From Asaia bogorensis (GTDB taxonomy: Bacteria > Pseudomonadota > Alphaproteobacteria > Acetobacterales > Acetobacteraceae): DNA of 11,774 bases. This document shows, piece after piece, positions 1 through 6,758 of the stretch. A program made the position numbers and the translations under genes. The notes beneath the pieces are model-generated. The model ran no database searches and had not been told where the DNA came from. It saw only the letters and a list, made by a program, of their open reading frames with translations. Where the stretch lies: the NCBI GenBank assembly GCA_945886995.1, contig CAMCZJ010000085.1:1-11774 (forward strand), read 5' to 3'. The stretch's first letter is position 1. Every line of letters begins with the position of its first letter.

Positions 1-1019
1 GAGAAGACGAAATCATGATGCGCCAAATGTTCGTAACGGCGATTAAGCCCGAGATAGAGCACAATGCCGGAACAGGCAGGTTCATACTTCTTGGCGTAGC
101 GCTGAGACGCATTGCCCTTCACCAATTCCGTATAGGTGCGGATCGCATCCATGTTCGAAATCAGCGCATCGCAGGCAATGCGTTCGCCATTCGCGGTGAC
201 GCTACGCACCGCGCCGCCGACAATTTCAATATCCGTGACCTCGGCATTGGTCCGAAGATCAGCGCCGAGCGATGCCGCGAGGTTCGCGAGCCCCTCAGCC
301 GTGGCGCGCGTGCCGCCCACCGGGTACCACACACCTTCGGATGCCTGCATATCGCCAATGCTGCATAGCACCGCCGGCGCCAAATAAGGGCTGGACCCGA
401 CATATTGCGTGAAGTGATCCAGCATTTGCGCCAATTGCTCATTCGGCACATGGCCGCGAATGACCTTGGCAACTGTTTGACCCATACGCAGCGCCATAAC
501 ATCGCGCAGCACATCCGGCTTGAAGTTATCGCCAAAGTTCAGCGTATCGCCAATGCCTTCCACTGCCTTCCAGAAGAAGAACTTCTCGGAAACCTTGTGC
601 AAATGGCGGGCGACGCGCTGGAAGCGTTCATACCCCGCGCCATTCGGCCCACCAGGTGCGAATTCATCCATGGAACGCGCCATGTCTTGCACGTTTTCGA
701 TCAGATCAATCTGCTTGTTGCCATCGAAAAAGCAGCGCCATTGCGGGTCAAGCCGGATCAGCGGCATTTCCTGCTGCTGGTTGCGCCCCGCTTCGGCGAA
801 AATACGGCGCAGCACGCGCGGCACGGTCAGGATGGTGGGGCCCATGTCAAAGCGGAAATTCCCGCGCCCATCGGGTGATGGCATGTTCAGCACCGCTGCC
901 TTGCCGCCAAGCCAGGAATTACGCTCAAGTACCGTGACCTGATGCCCACGCGCTTGCGCGGTGGCGGCTGCCGCAAGCCCACCCAAACCACTGCCGATGA
1001 CAACTACCTTGGCACCCAT
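1..1019 (-). CDS. CrtI-family carotenoid desaturase/oxidase-like protein, 3' end outside window
   Basis: An FAD-dependent enzyme of the phytoene/diapophytoene desaturase superfamily, expected to oxidise a polyene carotenoid or its precursor at the membrane. Reading the minus strand from the ATG at 1019 gives 339 uninterrupted codons to the left edge, so the C-terminal part, including the conserved THPG-type motif, is missing. A Rossmann dinucleotide motif G-S-G-L-G-G is at residues 9-14, followed by the acidic-residue strand (VTVLER) and a L-G-G-K stretch typical of the family. Later come FDMGPTILTVPRVL and WYPVGGTRA, both CrtI-like. The start is backed by a strong GAAGGAGAG Shine-Dalgarno sequence at 1026-1034, placed directly after the stop of the upstream gene (15-base gap), so the two are surely co-transcribed. 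It could be a desaturase or a terminal oxidase of the CrtP type; sequence alone does not settle this. Family confidence is high, exact reaction low. Confidence 0.85.
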   Translation of the reverse strand, partial: MGAKVVVIGSGLGGLAAAATAQARGHQVTVLERNSWLGGKAAVLNMPSPDGRGNFRFDMGPTILTVPRVLRRIFAEAGRNQQQEMPLIRLDPQWRCFFDGNKQIDLIENVQDMARSMDEFAPGGPNGAGYERFQRVARHLHKVSEKFFFWKAVEGIGDTLNFGDNFKPDVLRDVMALRMGQTVAKVIRGHVPNEQLAQMLDHFTQYVGSSPYLAPAVLCSIGDMQASEGVWYPVGGTRATAEGLANLAASLGADLRTNAEVTDIEIVGGAVRSVTANGERIACDALISNMDAIRTYTELVKGNASQRYAKKYEPACSGIVLYLGLNRRYEHLAHHDFVF

Positions 1020-1034
1020 CGCGCCCTCTCCTTC

Positions 1035-2660
1035 TCAGTCGCCAGCAGACTGTTTGGTCGCATTTTCCGAGCCGCCAAGTGAGTCCACTTGGCTTGAAAA
1101 TGCTCCCACATTGGCCCGCGTATGGCGCGGGCTACGTTCGCTCCGCGCCATGCCCAAATCCTGCAACAATAAATCGGTGCTGATGCGCGCACCTTCATAA
1201 ATCACCGGCAAGCCACTGCCGGGATGCGTGCCGCCGCCTACCAGATACACGCCCTTCGCGCGCCCAAAGCGATTGCGCGGGCGGAAATGCATCATCTGGC
1301 GCACATTATGCGCAAGATTGAAGGTAGCCCCATAGCCCACCGCATAATCATCCTGCCAACCTTGGGGCGAGAGGATTTTTTCATACCTAATGCGGCTTTC
1401 GATATCGTGCAGGCCAATCGCCTTCAGCCTATCCAGCGCAAGCTGCCGATAACGTGGTGCTTCCACTGCCCAATCAGCGCCGCCCAACAAATTCGGCACC
1501 GGCACCAGCATATAAAGCGTGGAATGCCCAGGCGGTGCGAGTGAAGGATCAGTGCCCGCAGCCGCCTGGACATAAAGCGAAGGATTCTGCGGAATGATAC
1601 CAGATTCAATCTGCGCCAGGTTATTCTCGTAATCTTCGGCAAGCAGCACGGTGTGATGCGCCAGATCAAGCTTTCCTTCAATGCCAAGGTAAAGCATGAA
1701 GGTGGAACAGGAATACCGCGCTTCGGCGATTTTCTTGTCTGGCCATTGCGGGCGCTGTTCTTCTTCCATCAGCCCTGGAATGGCATGGGCGAAATCGGCA
1801 TTCACCACCACCGCATCCACCGCATGAAGCCGCCCGCCCGCTTCAACACCCACCGCGCGGCGGCCTTCGAAGACAATGCGATCAACCTTGGTGTTCAGGC
1901 GAATATCCACGCCCACACTCTCAGCCACCCGCGCCATGGCTTCCGATATCACGCCGCAACCGCCGCGCGGGTGAAACACACCATGTTCATATTCCAGGAA
2001 GGACAGGATGGAGAACATGCTCGGGCAGCGGAAGGGACTCATGCCCAGGTATTTGGACTGGAAGGAAAACGCCAAGCGCGTGCGTGGGTCAGAGAAATGC
2101 CGCTGTAATTCCTGATCCAGCGAAAGCCAGGGCCGCAGATGCTTGAGCCCATTCATCACTTCCGGCGCCAGATAGGTCATAACGCCGTTAAAGGGCCGTT
2201 CCAGCACGGGGCGGAAGGCTTCCAGCTTCATGCGGTTTTCCGCCATGAAGCTTCGCACCCCCGGCGCATCGGCGGGGTTGATCTTCGCCACTTCCGCTTC
2301 CATGCGCGCCAGATCGGGGGTCGCTTCTATCGTGACCGGATTGGCACCTTCGAAGATCAGTCGGTATTGCGGATCAAGGCGGATCAAATCCACCTCATCC
2401 TCAAGCCGCGCGCCGCAGGCTTCGAAGATTTCCGCCAGGATGCGCGGATACAAAAAGAAGGTCGGCCCGATATCGAAGCGATATCCGCCAGGTGCCGTCA
2501 CTGTGCGGGTGCGCCCACCCACCACGGCATCTTTTTCGAATACCGTGACCCGAACGCCGGAGGAAGCGAGCAGCATGGCAGCAGCCAGCCCCCCGGGTCC
2601 GGCGCCGATGACGGCGACATGGGGGCGCGTGTGCGAAAGGGAGGGAGGTGATGCGTTCAT
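1035..2660 (-). CDS. CrtI/CrtN-family phytoene (or diapophytoene) desaturase-like protein
   Basis: A complete 541-residue FAD-dependent desaturase-like enzyme of carotenoid synthesis. The N-terminal FAD-binding motif G-A-G-P-G-G is at residues 19-24, followed by VFEKDAVVGGRT. FDIGPTFFLYPRI and GVFHPRGGCGVI are substrate-domain motifs of the family. The C-terminal FAD signature GGGTHPGSGLP is at residues 475-485, followed by VIYEGARISTDLL. Length is slightly above the usual 490-520 because of a C-terminal tail. Residues 519-537 are encoded by a palindromic repeat (1051-1105) also found upstream of this gene. The start at 2660 has only a weak ribosome-binding site; no better in-frame start precedes the FAD motif. 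It is transcribed ahead of a second CrtI-like gene 15 bases on. The pairing suggests successive oxidation steps on one polyene. Whether the substrate is phytoene, diapophytoene or a squalene derivative is not decidable here. Confidence 0.88.
   Translation of the reverse strand: MNASPPSLSHTRPHVAVIGAGPGGLAAAMLLASSGVRVTVFEKDAVVGGRTRTVTAPGGYRFDIGPTFFLYPRILAEIFEACGARLEDEVDLIRLDPQYRLIFEGANPVTIEATPDLARMEAEVAKINPADAPGVRSFMAENRMKLEAFRPVLERPFNGVMTYLAPEVMNGLKHLRPWLSLDQELQRHFSDPRTRLAFSFQSKYLGMSPFRCPSMFSILSFLEYEHGVFHPRGGCGVISEAMARVAESVGVDIRLNTKVDRIVFEGRRAVGVEAGGRLHAVDAVVVNADFAHAIPGLMEEEQRPQWPDKKIAEARYSCSTFMLYLGIEGKLDLAHHTVLLAEDYENNLAQIESGIIPQNPSLYVQAAAGTDPSLAPPGHSTLYMLVPVPNLLGGADWAVEAPRYRQLALDRLKAIGLHDIESRIRYEKILSPQGWQDDYAVGYGATFNLAHNVRQMMHFRPRNRFGRAKGVYLVGGGTHPGSGLPVIYEGARISTDLLLQDLGMARSERSPRHTRANVGAFSSQVDSLGGSENATKQSAGD
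1051..1105 (-). repeat. Nested palindromic repeat, copy A (inside a coding region)
   Basis: Read on the minus strand, this 55-base segment matches copy B (2685-2739, plus strand) at about 51 of 55 positions by eye. It has outer arms GCATTTTC / GAAAATGC and inner arms GCCAAGTG / CACTTGGC, giving a double stem. It lies in frame in the last codons of the upstream CrtI-like gene (residues 519-537) and ends 31 bases before the next gene's start codon. It therefore also sits in the mRNA between the two crt-like genes and may form a hairpin there. Confidence 0.85.
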
Positions 2661-2684
2661 CCGGCAATCTGTCTTTACGTCTTA

Positions 2685-2739
2685 GAGCATTTTCAAGCCA
2701 AGTGAAATCACTTGGCGACTCGGAAAATGCGACCCAACA
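2685..2739 (+). repeat. Nested palindromic repeat, copy B (upstream of crt-like gene)
   Basis: Outer arms GCATTTTC and GAAAATGC are perfectly complementary. They enclose inner arms GCCAAGTGA and TCACTTGGC (perfect, two-base loop). The segment begins 25 bases upstream of the start codon of the CrtI-like gene and is inverted relative to copy A at that gene's 3' end. The preceding bases TTAGAGC also begin the neighbouring palindrome at 2744, pointing to one family of mobile palindromic elements (REP/MITE-like). No transposase is present. Confidence 0.85.
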
Positions 2740-2743
2740 AAGG

Positions 2744-2789
2744 TTTAGAGCGGTTCCCGTGAACCAGCGTGAATGGGAAACGCTCTAAA
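2744..2789 (+). repeat. Second palindromic repeat, long stem-loop
   Basis: Arms 2744-2758 (TTTAGAGCG G TTCCC) and 2775-2789 (GGGAA A CGCTCTAAA) pair over 15 positions with one mismatch around a 16-base loop. It sits five bases after copy B of the nested palindrome. It lies between the stop of the acyl-CoA dehydrogenase gene and the start of the crt-like gene, both on the minus strand. It could slow or end transcription from the upstream operon. It resembles the short palindromic intergenic repeats common in alphaproteobacteria more than a classical terminator, since no long T run follows. Confidence 0.75.
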
Positions 2790-2847
2790 AGGTAGCAAAT
2801 GTCCAAAAGGAAGTACAAACCAGGCCGGCCGAGGGAGCTAAACGGCA

Positions 2848-4464
2848 TCAAGCCGCCATGGCCCCCTCAATTTCCGCGAAGCGTGCCCCAGCCCGCGGGA
2901 GAAGCCGCCGCAGATAGAAATCCGCCACCGCCCCATAAGCCGCGCCATCCGCCGCAGCCGCCCGCGCGACAAGAGCACCCCCCAGCACCCAGCCCACCGC
3001 ATCCAGATAGGCAGTCGCGAGCGCTTGACTAGCCTCTGCATCGCGACCTTGTTCGGCCAGCACCGCTTCAGTGGTCCGGGCCAGCCCCTCAGCCGCGGCG
3101 CGTAGCCTGGCATCGGGCAGGGCGGCGATCTCCTGGATCAGCTTCCGCATCTCCGCCCCGCCATCGCGCGCCAGCTTGCGGGTCAGCAGGTCAATCGCCT
3201 GGATGCCGTTGGTGCCCTCATAAATCGGGGCAATGCGGGCATCGCGCAGCACCTGGGCGGCGCCGGTATCCTCAATAAAGCCCATGCCGCCATGCACCTG
3301 CACGCCGAGGGACGCCGTTTCCACCCCCCGATCCGTGGCCCAAGCCTTCAGCACCGGGATCAGCAGCGCAAGCCGCGTGCTGGCGGCGGCATCGGCCAAA
3401 AGCTCGGCGCGGTCCGCAGCGACGGCCGCTTCCAGCATGATCAGCCGCGCGGCGAGCGTGGTCGCGCGCATTTCCATCAGCATGCGCGCAACATCCGGGT
3501 GTTCGGCAATGGCCCGCCCATTCTGCACGCGCTGCGCGGCATAGGCTTCCGCAAGCCGTAGTGCCGCCGCGCCATGGGCCACGCCTTGGGTTCCAACGCC
3601 GAGCCTGGCGTTGTTCATCATGGCGAACATGGCTTGCAGGCCGCGATGCGGTTCGCCGACCATCTCAGCCTCCGCCCCCTCATACAACATGATGCAGGTG
3701 GGGCTGCCATGGATGCCCATTTTGCGTTCAATGCCACCGCAGCGGAAGGCATTGCGCGCGCCATCGGGCAGGATTTTCGGCGCGGCGAATAGCGAAATCC
3801 CGCGCGAGCCCGGCGGCGCATCCGGCAGGCGCGCCAGCACCAGATGCAGGATATTGCCGGCGCAATCATGTTCGCCCCAGGTGATGAAAATCTTTTGCCC
3901 GTGCAGCGCGTAGCGCCCATTGCCAAGCGGTTCCGCGCGCGTGCGTAGCATGCCCAAATCACTGCCGGCTTGCGGTTCGGTCAGGCACATCGCGCCGGTC
4001 CATTCGCCGGCGATCATGGGCGGCAGCCAGCGCGCCGCCTGATCCGGCGTGGCGTGATGGCGGAGCAGATCAATGGCCCCCGCCGTCAGCAGCGGGCCCA
4101 GCATGAAGGACGTATCAGCCGCCATGCCTAATTCCACCATGGCAGTCCAAAGGCTCAGCGGCAGCCCTTGCCCGCCATGTTCCGCCGGTGCCGCCAAGCC
4201 CTGCCAGCCGCCATCGCGCCATTGATCATAAAGTGCCGGGTAATGCGCGGGCGTGGTCACCGTGCCATTGGCGTAACGCGCGCCCTGCTTATCCGCTTCC
4301 TGGGCTTTCGGTTGCAGCGCTTCGGTGCAGAAGCGGTTTGCCTCAGTCACAATCTGCGCAATGTCATCAGCGGAAAGCGGTGCGCCGGCAGCATTGGTCA
4401 GGCCCGGCAGGTCAACCAGGCGCGCCAGGCCAAAAATCAGATCATCAGCGGCGGTGGTGGTCAT
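2848..4464 (-). CDS. Acyl-CoA dehydrogenase
   Basis: A 538-residue flavoprotein predicted to introduce an alpha,beta double bond into an acyl-CoA thioester and pass electrons to ETF. The first family signature C-L-T-E-P-Q-A-G-S-D begins at residue 160. The second region is HGGMGFIEDTGAAQVLRDAR, followed by IYEGTNGIQA with the likely catalytic base Glu416. Sequence after this (about 430-538) resembles the extra helical C-terminal domain of the larger acyl-CoA dehydrogenases. These often run to 590-600 residues, so this one is on the short side. The ATG at 4464 is chosen because it overlaps the stop of the upstream oxidase (ATGA) and has GGAGAG at 4471-4476, six bases away. Longer upstream in-frame starts would run deep into the upstream gene and are rejected. 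Substrate chain length is not known; coupling to an amine oxidase hints at catabolism of a specific compound. Confidence 0.92.
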   Translation of the reverse strand: MTTTAADDLIFGLARLVDLPGLTNAAGAPLSADDIAQIVTEANRFCTEALQPKAQEADKQGARYANGTVTTPAHYPALYDQWRDGGWQGLAAPAEHGGQGLPLSLWTAMVELGMAADTSFMLGPLLTAGAIDLLRHHATPDQAARWLPPMIAGEWTGAMCLTEPQAGSDLGMLRTRAEPLGNGRYALHGQKIFITWGEHDCAGNILHLVLARLPDAPPGSRGISLFAAPKILPDGARNAFRCGGIERKMGIHGSPTCIMLYEGAEAEMVGEPHRGLQAMFAMMNNARLGVGTQGVAHGAAALRLAEAYAAQRVQNGRAIAEHPDVARMLMEMRATTLAARLIMLEAAVAADRAELLADAAASTRLALLIPVLKAWATDRGVETASLGVQVHGGMGFIEDTGAAQVLRDARIAPIYEGTNGIQAIDLLTRKLARDGGAEMRKLIQEIAALPDARLRAAAEGLARTTEAVLAEQGRDAEASQALATAYLDAVGWVLGGALVARAAAADGAAYGAVADFYLRRLLPRAGARFAEIEGAMAA

Positions 4465-5621
4465 GTTATGCTCTCCAATCCGGCCAGCAGGCCGAGCGCC
4501 GGGGCATCTCGCCCGGCGGCCCAACCCGGCAGGGCGCGGGCGAGGGCAGTATCCTCCGCTGCCGCGGCCAGGGCCAGCCCCAAAAGCGGGGCGAATTTGA
4601 AGCCATGGCCGGAAAAGCCGGACATGACGAAGCAAGCCGGCGCCACCGCTTCCAGGATGAATTCCTCCCGGTCTTCCACATCGTAATAGCAGGCTTGCGC
4701 GCCGAGCACGCGATACCCAGCCGCATTGATAAGGCGCGGGCGGGCGAGGGCCAGGATTTCCTCGATCTCCGAAGGGGTTGCTTCGCGCGGATCGGCCCCG
4801 GCATCGCCCTGGCGAGAGAAACGGTGATCCCCGATCTTGAGCGCGGTGCCGGCGACCGGCGGCACAGCGTAAAACCCACCATCTTCGGCCAGATCAAGCA
4901 GCATGGGCGCGGCTTCCCATGCGGCACGAAAAGCAGGCGGGGCTTCAAGCCGCACCAGGATTTGCCGGGATGCCACCACGCGCCCGGCAAGGCCGGTGCC
5001 GAGCAGCCTCGGCCCCCAAGGGCCAGCCGCCAGCACCAGCAAATCAGCGGCACGTTCCGCGCCATTGGCCAGGCGCAGCGCCGCACGATCCGGCAGGGCG
5101 GCAGCGACCTCCGCAGCTTCAAAAATAACGCCCTGCGCGGCGAGATGCGCGGCGAGCCCCGCGACAATCCGTTCCGCGAGCAGCACGCCACCGCGTTGCA
5201 AGGTGAAGGCCGCGGTGATGCCGGTATCTGACAGCATGGGAAAGCGCGTCATGATCTGATCCGGCGGCAAATCGACGCAAGAATGCCCATCGGCCCGCAG
5301 CGCGGCGCGGCTTTCCGCCAACCAGCCGCCCTGGTGATTGGCCAGCGCGAGCACGCCGGTTTCGACATAATGCCGGGTGCCGAGTGCGGCCCAGATCATC
5401 TCCCAAGCCGCATAGGCGGGATCAACCATCCGCATATAGCCCGCCTGCGCCCCATAGGCGTGGCGAATTAGCCGGTGCTGATCCACGGATGCGCCACGCG
5501 GATTGGGGATGGGCGCCTGTTCAATCACGCGCACCTGCCAGCCGGCGCGGGCCAGCGCCCAGGCGGTGCAAAGCCCCATAATGCCGGCGCCGAGAATCAG
5601 GGCGGTTCGTTGTGCTGCCAT
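4461..5621 (-). CDS. FAD-dependent oxidoreductase, monomeric sarcosine oxidase / N-methyl amino acid oxidase-like
   Basis: A 386-residue DAO-superfamily flavoenzyme, expected to oxidise the C-N bond of an N-methyl or secondary amino acid, releasing H2O2. The dinucleotide motif G-A-G-I-M-G is at residues 11-16, followed by RVIEQ. The C-terminal part carries QACYYDVEDREEFILEA, and Cys311 corresponds to the cysteine that covalently holds FAD in monomeric sarcosine oxidase. This is followed by SGFSGHGFKFAPLLG, a strong signature of that subfamily. Length matches sarcosine oxidase (about 385-390). The start at 5621 places the FAD strand at the usual distance from the N-terminus. An in-frame ATG at 5693 would add 24 unlikely residues. 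Its stop overlaps the start of the acyl-CoA dehydrogenase by four bases, so translation is probably coupled. The substrate (sarcosine, N-methyltryptophan, pipecolate or other) is uncertain. Confidence 0.85.
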   Translation of the reverse strand: MAAQRTALILGAGIMGLCTAWALARAGWQVRVIEQAPIPNPRGASVDQHRLIRHAYGAQAGYMRMVDPAYAAWEMIWAALGTRHYVETGVLALANHQGGWLAESRAALRADGHSCVDLPPDQIMTRFPMLSDTGITAAFTLQRGGVLLAERIVAGLAAHLAAQGVIFEAAEVAAALPDRAALRLANGAERAADLLVLAAGPWGPRLLGTGLAGRVVASRQILVRLEAPPAFRAAWEAAPMLLDLAEDGGFYAVPPVAGTALKIGDHRFSRQGDAGADPREATPSEIEEILALARPRLINAAGYRVLGAQACYYDVEDREEFILEAVAPACFVMSGFSGHGFKFAPLLGLALAAAAEDTALARALPGWAAGRDAPALGLLAGLESIT

Positions 5622-5756
5622 GGGGCGAAGCCTATGCCGGTTTGGGCAGGGAATGGAAATGCTTGTTTTATCAAACCGCGAAGGGCAAACCATCTTTGCC
5701 TAGTCGGTGCAAGGCAAGGCCCCTTCCGGCCAAAGCCCAAAGGAACCCATCCCGCC
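5622..5756. promoter_or_regulatory. Divergent intergenic region with small inverted repeat
   Basis: This 135-base spacer separates the minus-strand oxidase/dehydrogenase operon from the plus-strand MAPEG gene, so it must hold both promoters. It contains a perfect inverted repeat GGCAAA-CCATC-TTTGCC at 5684-5700, which could be a regulator site. No convincing -35/-10 pair was identified by eye. Confidence 0.4.
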
Positions 5757-6143
5757 ATGATCATCGCCTTCTGGACCCTGCCTTTGACGCTGATTTTCAT
5801 CTGGCTCAGCTTGCGCGTGATCCGTTATCGGCGGGCTGAGCGGATCCCACTTGGGTCGGGCGGTAATCCCGCGCTGGAACGCGCCATCAGGGCGCATGCC
5901 AATTTCGCGGAATTTGTGCCCTTTGCGGTACTGCTGCTGATCCTGGCGGAATGGGGCGGCGCCTGGCCGCTGTTAGTGCATGCGCTTGGGGCGCTGCTGG
6001 TCACGGCGCGCCTGTCCCATGGCATGGGCATGGTGCAAGACCCGGAAGATTATCGCTTTCGCGTCTTTGGCATGATGGGCACCTTCAGCGTCATGGGAAT
6101 CGCGGCGGTGGCGGCCTTCCTGGGGGCTGTCCTGCGCGGGTGA
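5757..6143 (+). CDS. MAPEG-family integral membrane protein
   Basis: A 128-residue protein with about four hydrophobic segments. These are a first helix near residues 2-20, two central helices around 55-90, and a last one near 105-126. Before the second helix is ERAIRAHANFAEFVP, the characteristic stretch of MAPEG proteins (membrane-associated proteins in eicosanoid and glutathione metabolism). In bacteria such proteins are membrane glutathione transferase-like or of unknown role. The ATG at 5757 is chosen because translation begins directly with a membrane helix. AGGAA at 5741-5745 is a possible, rather distant ribosome-binding site. An open frame extends upstream to 5475 but would overlap the divergent oxidase gene, and its extension is not membrane-like. 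The family is clear; the substrate is unknown. Confidence 0.85.
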   Translation: MIIAFWTLPLTLIFIWLSLRVIRYRRAERIPLGSGGNPALERAIRAHANFAEFVPFAVLLLILAEWGGAWPLLVHALGALLVTARLSHGMGMVQDPEDYRFRVFGMMGTFSVMGIAAVAAFLGAVLRG

Positions 6144-6204
6144 GGCTTGCGGGATTCGACTGATTGCGCCCCTTGATGCCCCTTCCCACGGATAGAAATG
6201 ATCC

Positions 6205-6636
6205 ATGACCTTGGCTCCCCCGACGCGTCCCGCCGACCTCGTCCCCGAGCTTTCGGTGCGCGACCTCGCGGCGAGCCTTGCCTTCTGGTGCGGGCCCTGT
6301 GGCTTCGCCGTGGCCTTCGACCGGCCGGAGCAGGGCTTCGCCTGCATCCAGCGCGGCACGGCGCGGGTGATGCTGGACCAACTCGGCAGGGGCCGGGGCT
6401 GGGTGACGGCGCCGCTCGAACCGCCGCTTGGGCGGGGGATCAACCTTGAGATAGCGGTCGAGGATATCGCGCCAATCCTGGCGGCGCTGGAGGCGGCGGG
6501 CTGGCCGCTTTTCCTCGGCCCCGAGGAGAAGACCTACCGCGTCGGCGAGGGCTCGGTGACGGTGCGGCAATTCCTGGTGCAGGATCCGGACGGCTACCTA
6601 CTGCGCTTTTCCGAGGGGATAGGCCATGGCGCTTGA
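6205..6636 (+). CDS. VOC-superfamily protein (glyoxalase / bleomycin-resistance-like)
   Basis: A 143-residue small protein of the vicinal oxygen chelate fold, related to bleomycin-resistance-type binding proteins. Visible family features are the opening VPELSVRDLAASLAFWCG, the central INLEIAVEDI strand and the closing VRQFLVQDPDGYLLRFSEG, the usual C-terminal beta strand with an acidic residue. The role may be ligand or drug sequestration or a small dioxygenase/isomerase; none is proven. Codon use differs sharply from neighbours: glutamate is GAG 9 to GAA 1 and aspartate GAC 5 to GAT 2. In the rhodanese gene just downstream, GAA is 7 to GAG 0 and GAT 8 to GAC 1. This suggests a different origin. 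Its stop lies inside the start of a PhzF-like remnant (6626), an operon-style arrangement in which the partner has been lost. No strong Shine-Dalgarno sequence is present. Confidence 0.8.
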   Translation: MTLAPPTRPADLVPELSVRDLAASLAFWCGPCGFAVAFDRPEQGFACIQRGTARVMLDQLGRGRGWVTAPLEPPLGRGINLEIAVEDIAPILAALEAAGWPLFLGPEEKTYRVGEGSVTVRQFLVQDPDGYLLRFSEGIGHGA

Positions 6637-6730
6637 ATTCAAGACCTGCGACGTCTTCACCGACCAACGCTTTGGAGTGCGATCATGCGCGGCTGAACGC
6701 TTGTGCGATGACCATGAATACGGCCTATGA
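6626..6730 (+). pseudogene. Probable 5' remnant of a PhzF-family gene
   Basis: An ATG at 6626, preceded by GAGGGG at 6613-6618, opens a 34-codon frame ending in TGA at 6728-6730. Residues 1-17 read MALEFKTCDVFTDQRFG. This matches the usual start of PhzF-family isomerases, where a D-x-F-T-x-x-x-F-x-G-N-P pattern is expected. After Phe-Gly the sequence no longer fits: GNP is replaced by VRS and the frame soon stops. The break lies near 6674-6678. Overlap with the VOC gene's stop indicates the two were once co-translated. The remainder of a normal gene (about 280 residues) is absent. A chance resemblance of a short peptide cannot be excluded. Confidence 0.5.
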
Positions 6731-6758
6731 TGGCCCCGTACTAACGGAGAGATGACCC

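Noticed and set aside
1051..2739. A transposon with terminal inverted repeats carrying the crt-like gene
   Set aside because: There is no transposase and no clear target-site duplication, and each repeat is itself a palindrome. Two independent repeat insertions are the simpler reading.
2799..3032. Short proline-rich plus-strand frame
   Set aside because: It is antisense to the C-terminal part of the acyl-CoA dehydrogenase. The proline richness is a frame artefact of GC-rich alanine codons.
4465..4635. N-terminal extension of the acyl-CoA dehydrogenase frame to 4635
   Set aside because: It lies wholly inside the upstream oxidase gene. The ATG at 4464 has a good Shine-Dalgarno sequence and an ATGA overlap, and the extension is low-complexity Arg/Gly/Pro-rich sequence.
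4188..5231. Long plus-strand open frame of 347 codons
   Set aside because: It lies antisense to the oxidase and dehydrogenase genes. Its composition is rich in Arg, Gly, Pro and Gln with no recognisable motif, as expected for a shadow frame in GC-rich DNA.
5475..5756. Upstream extension of the MAPEG reading frame
   Set aside because: It overlaps the divergent oxidase on the other strand and would put a long hydrophilic stretch before the first membrane helix.
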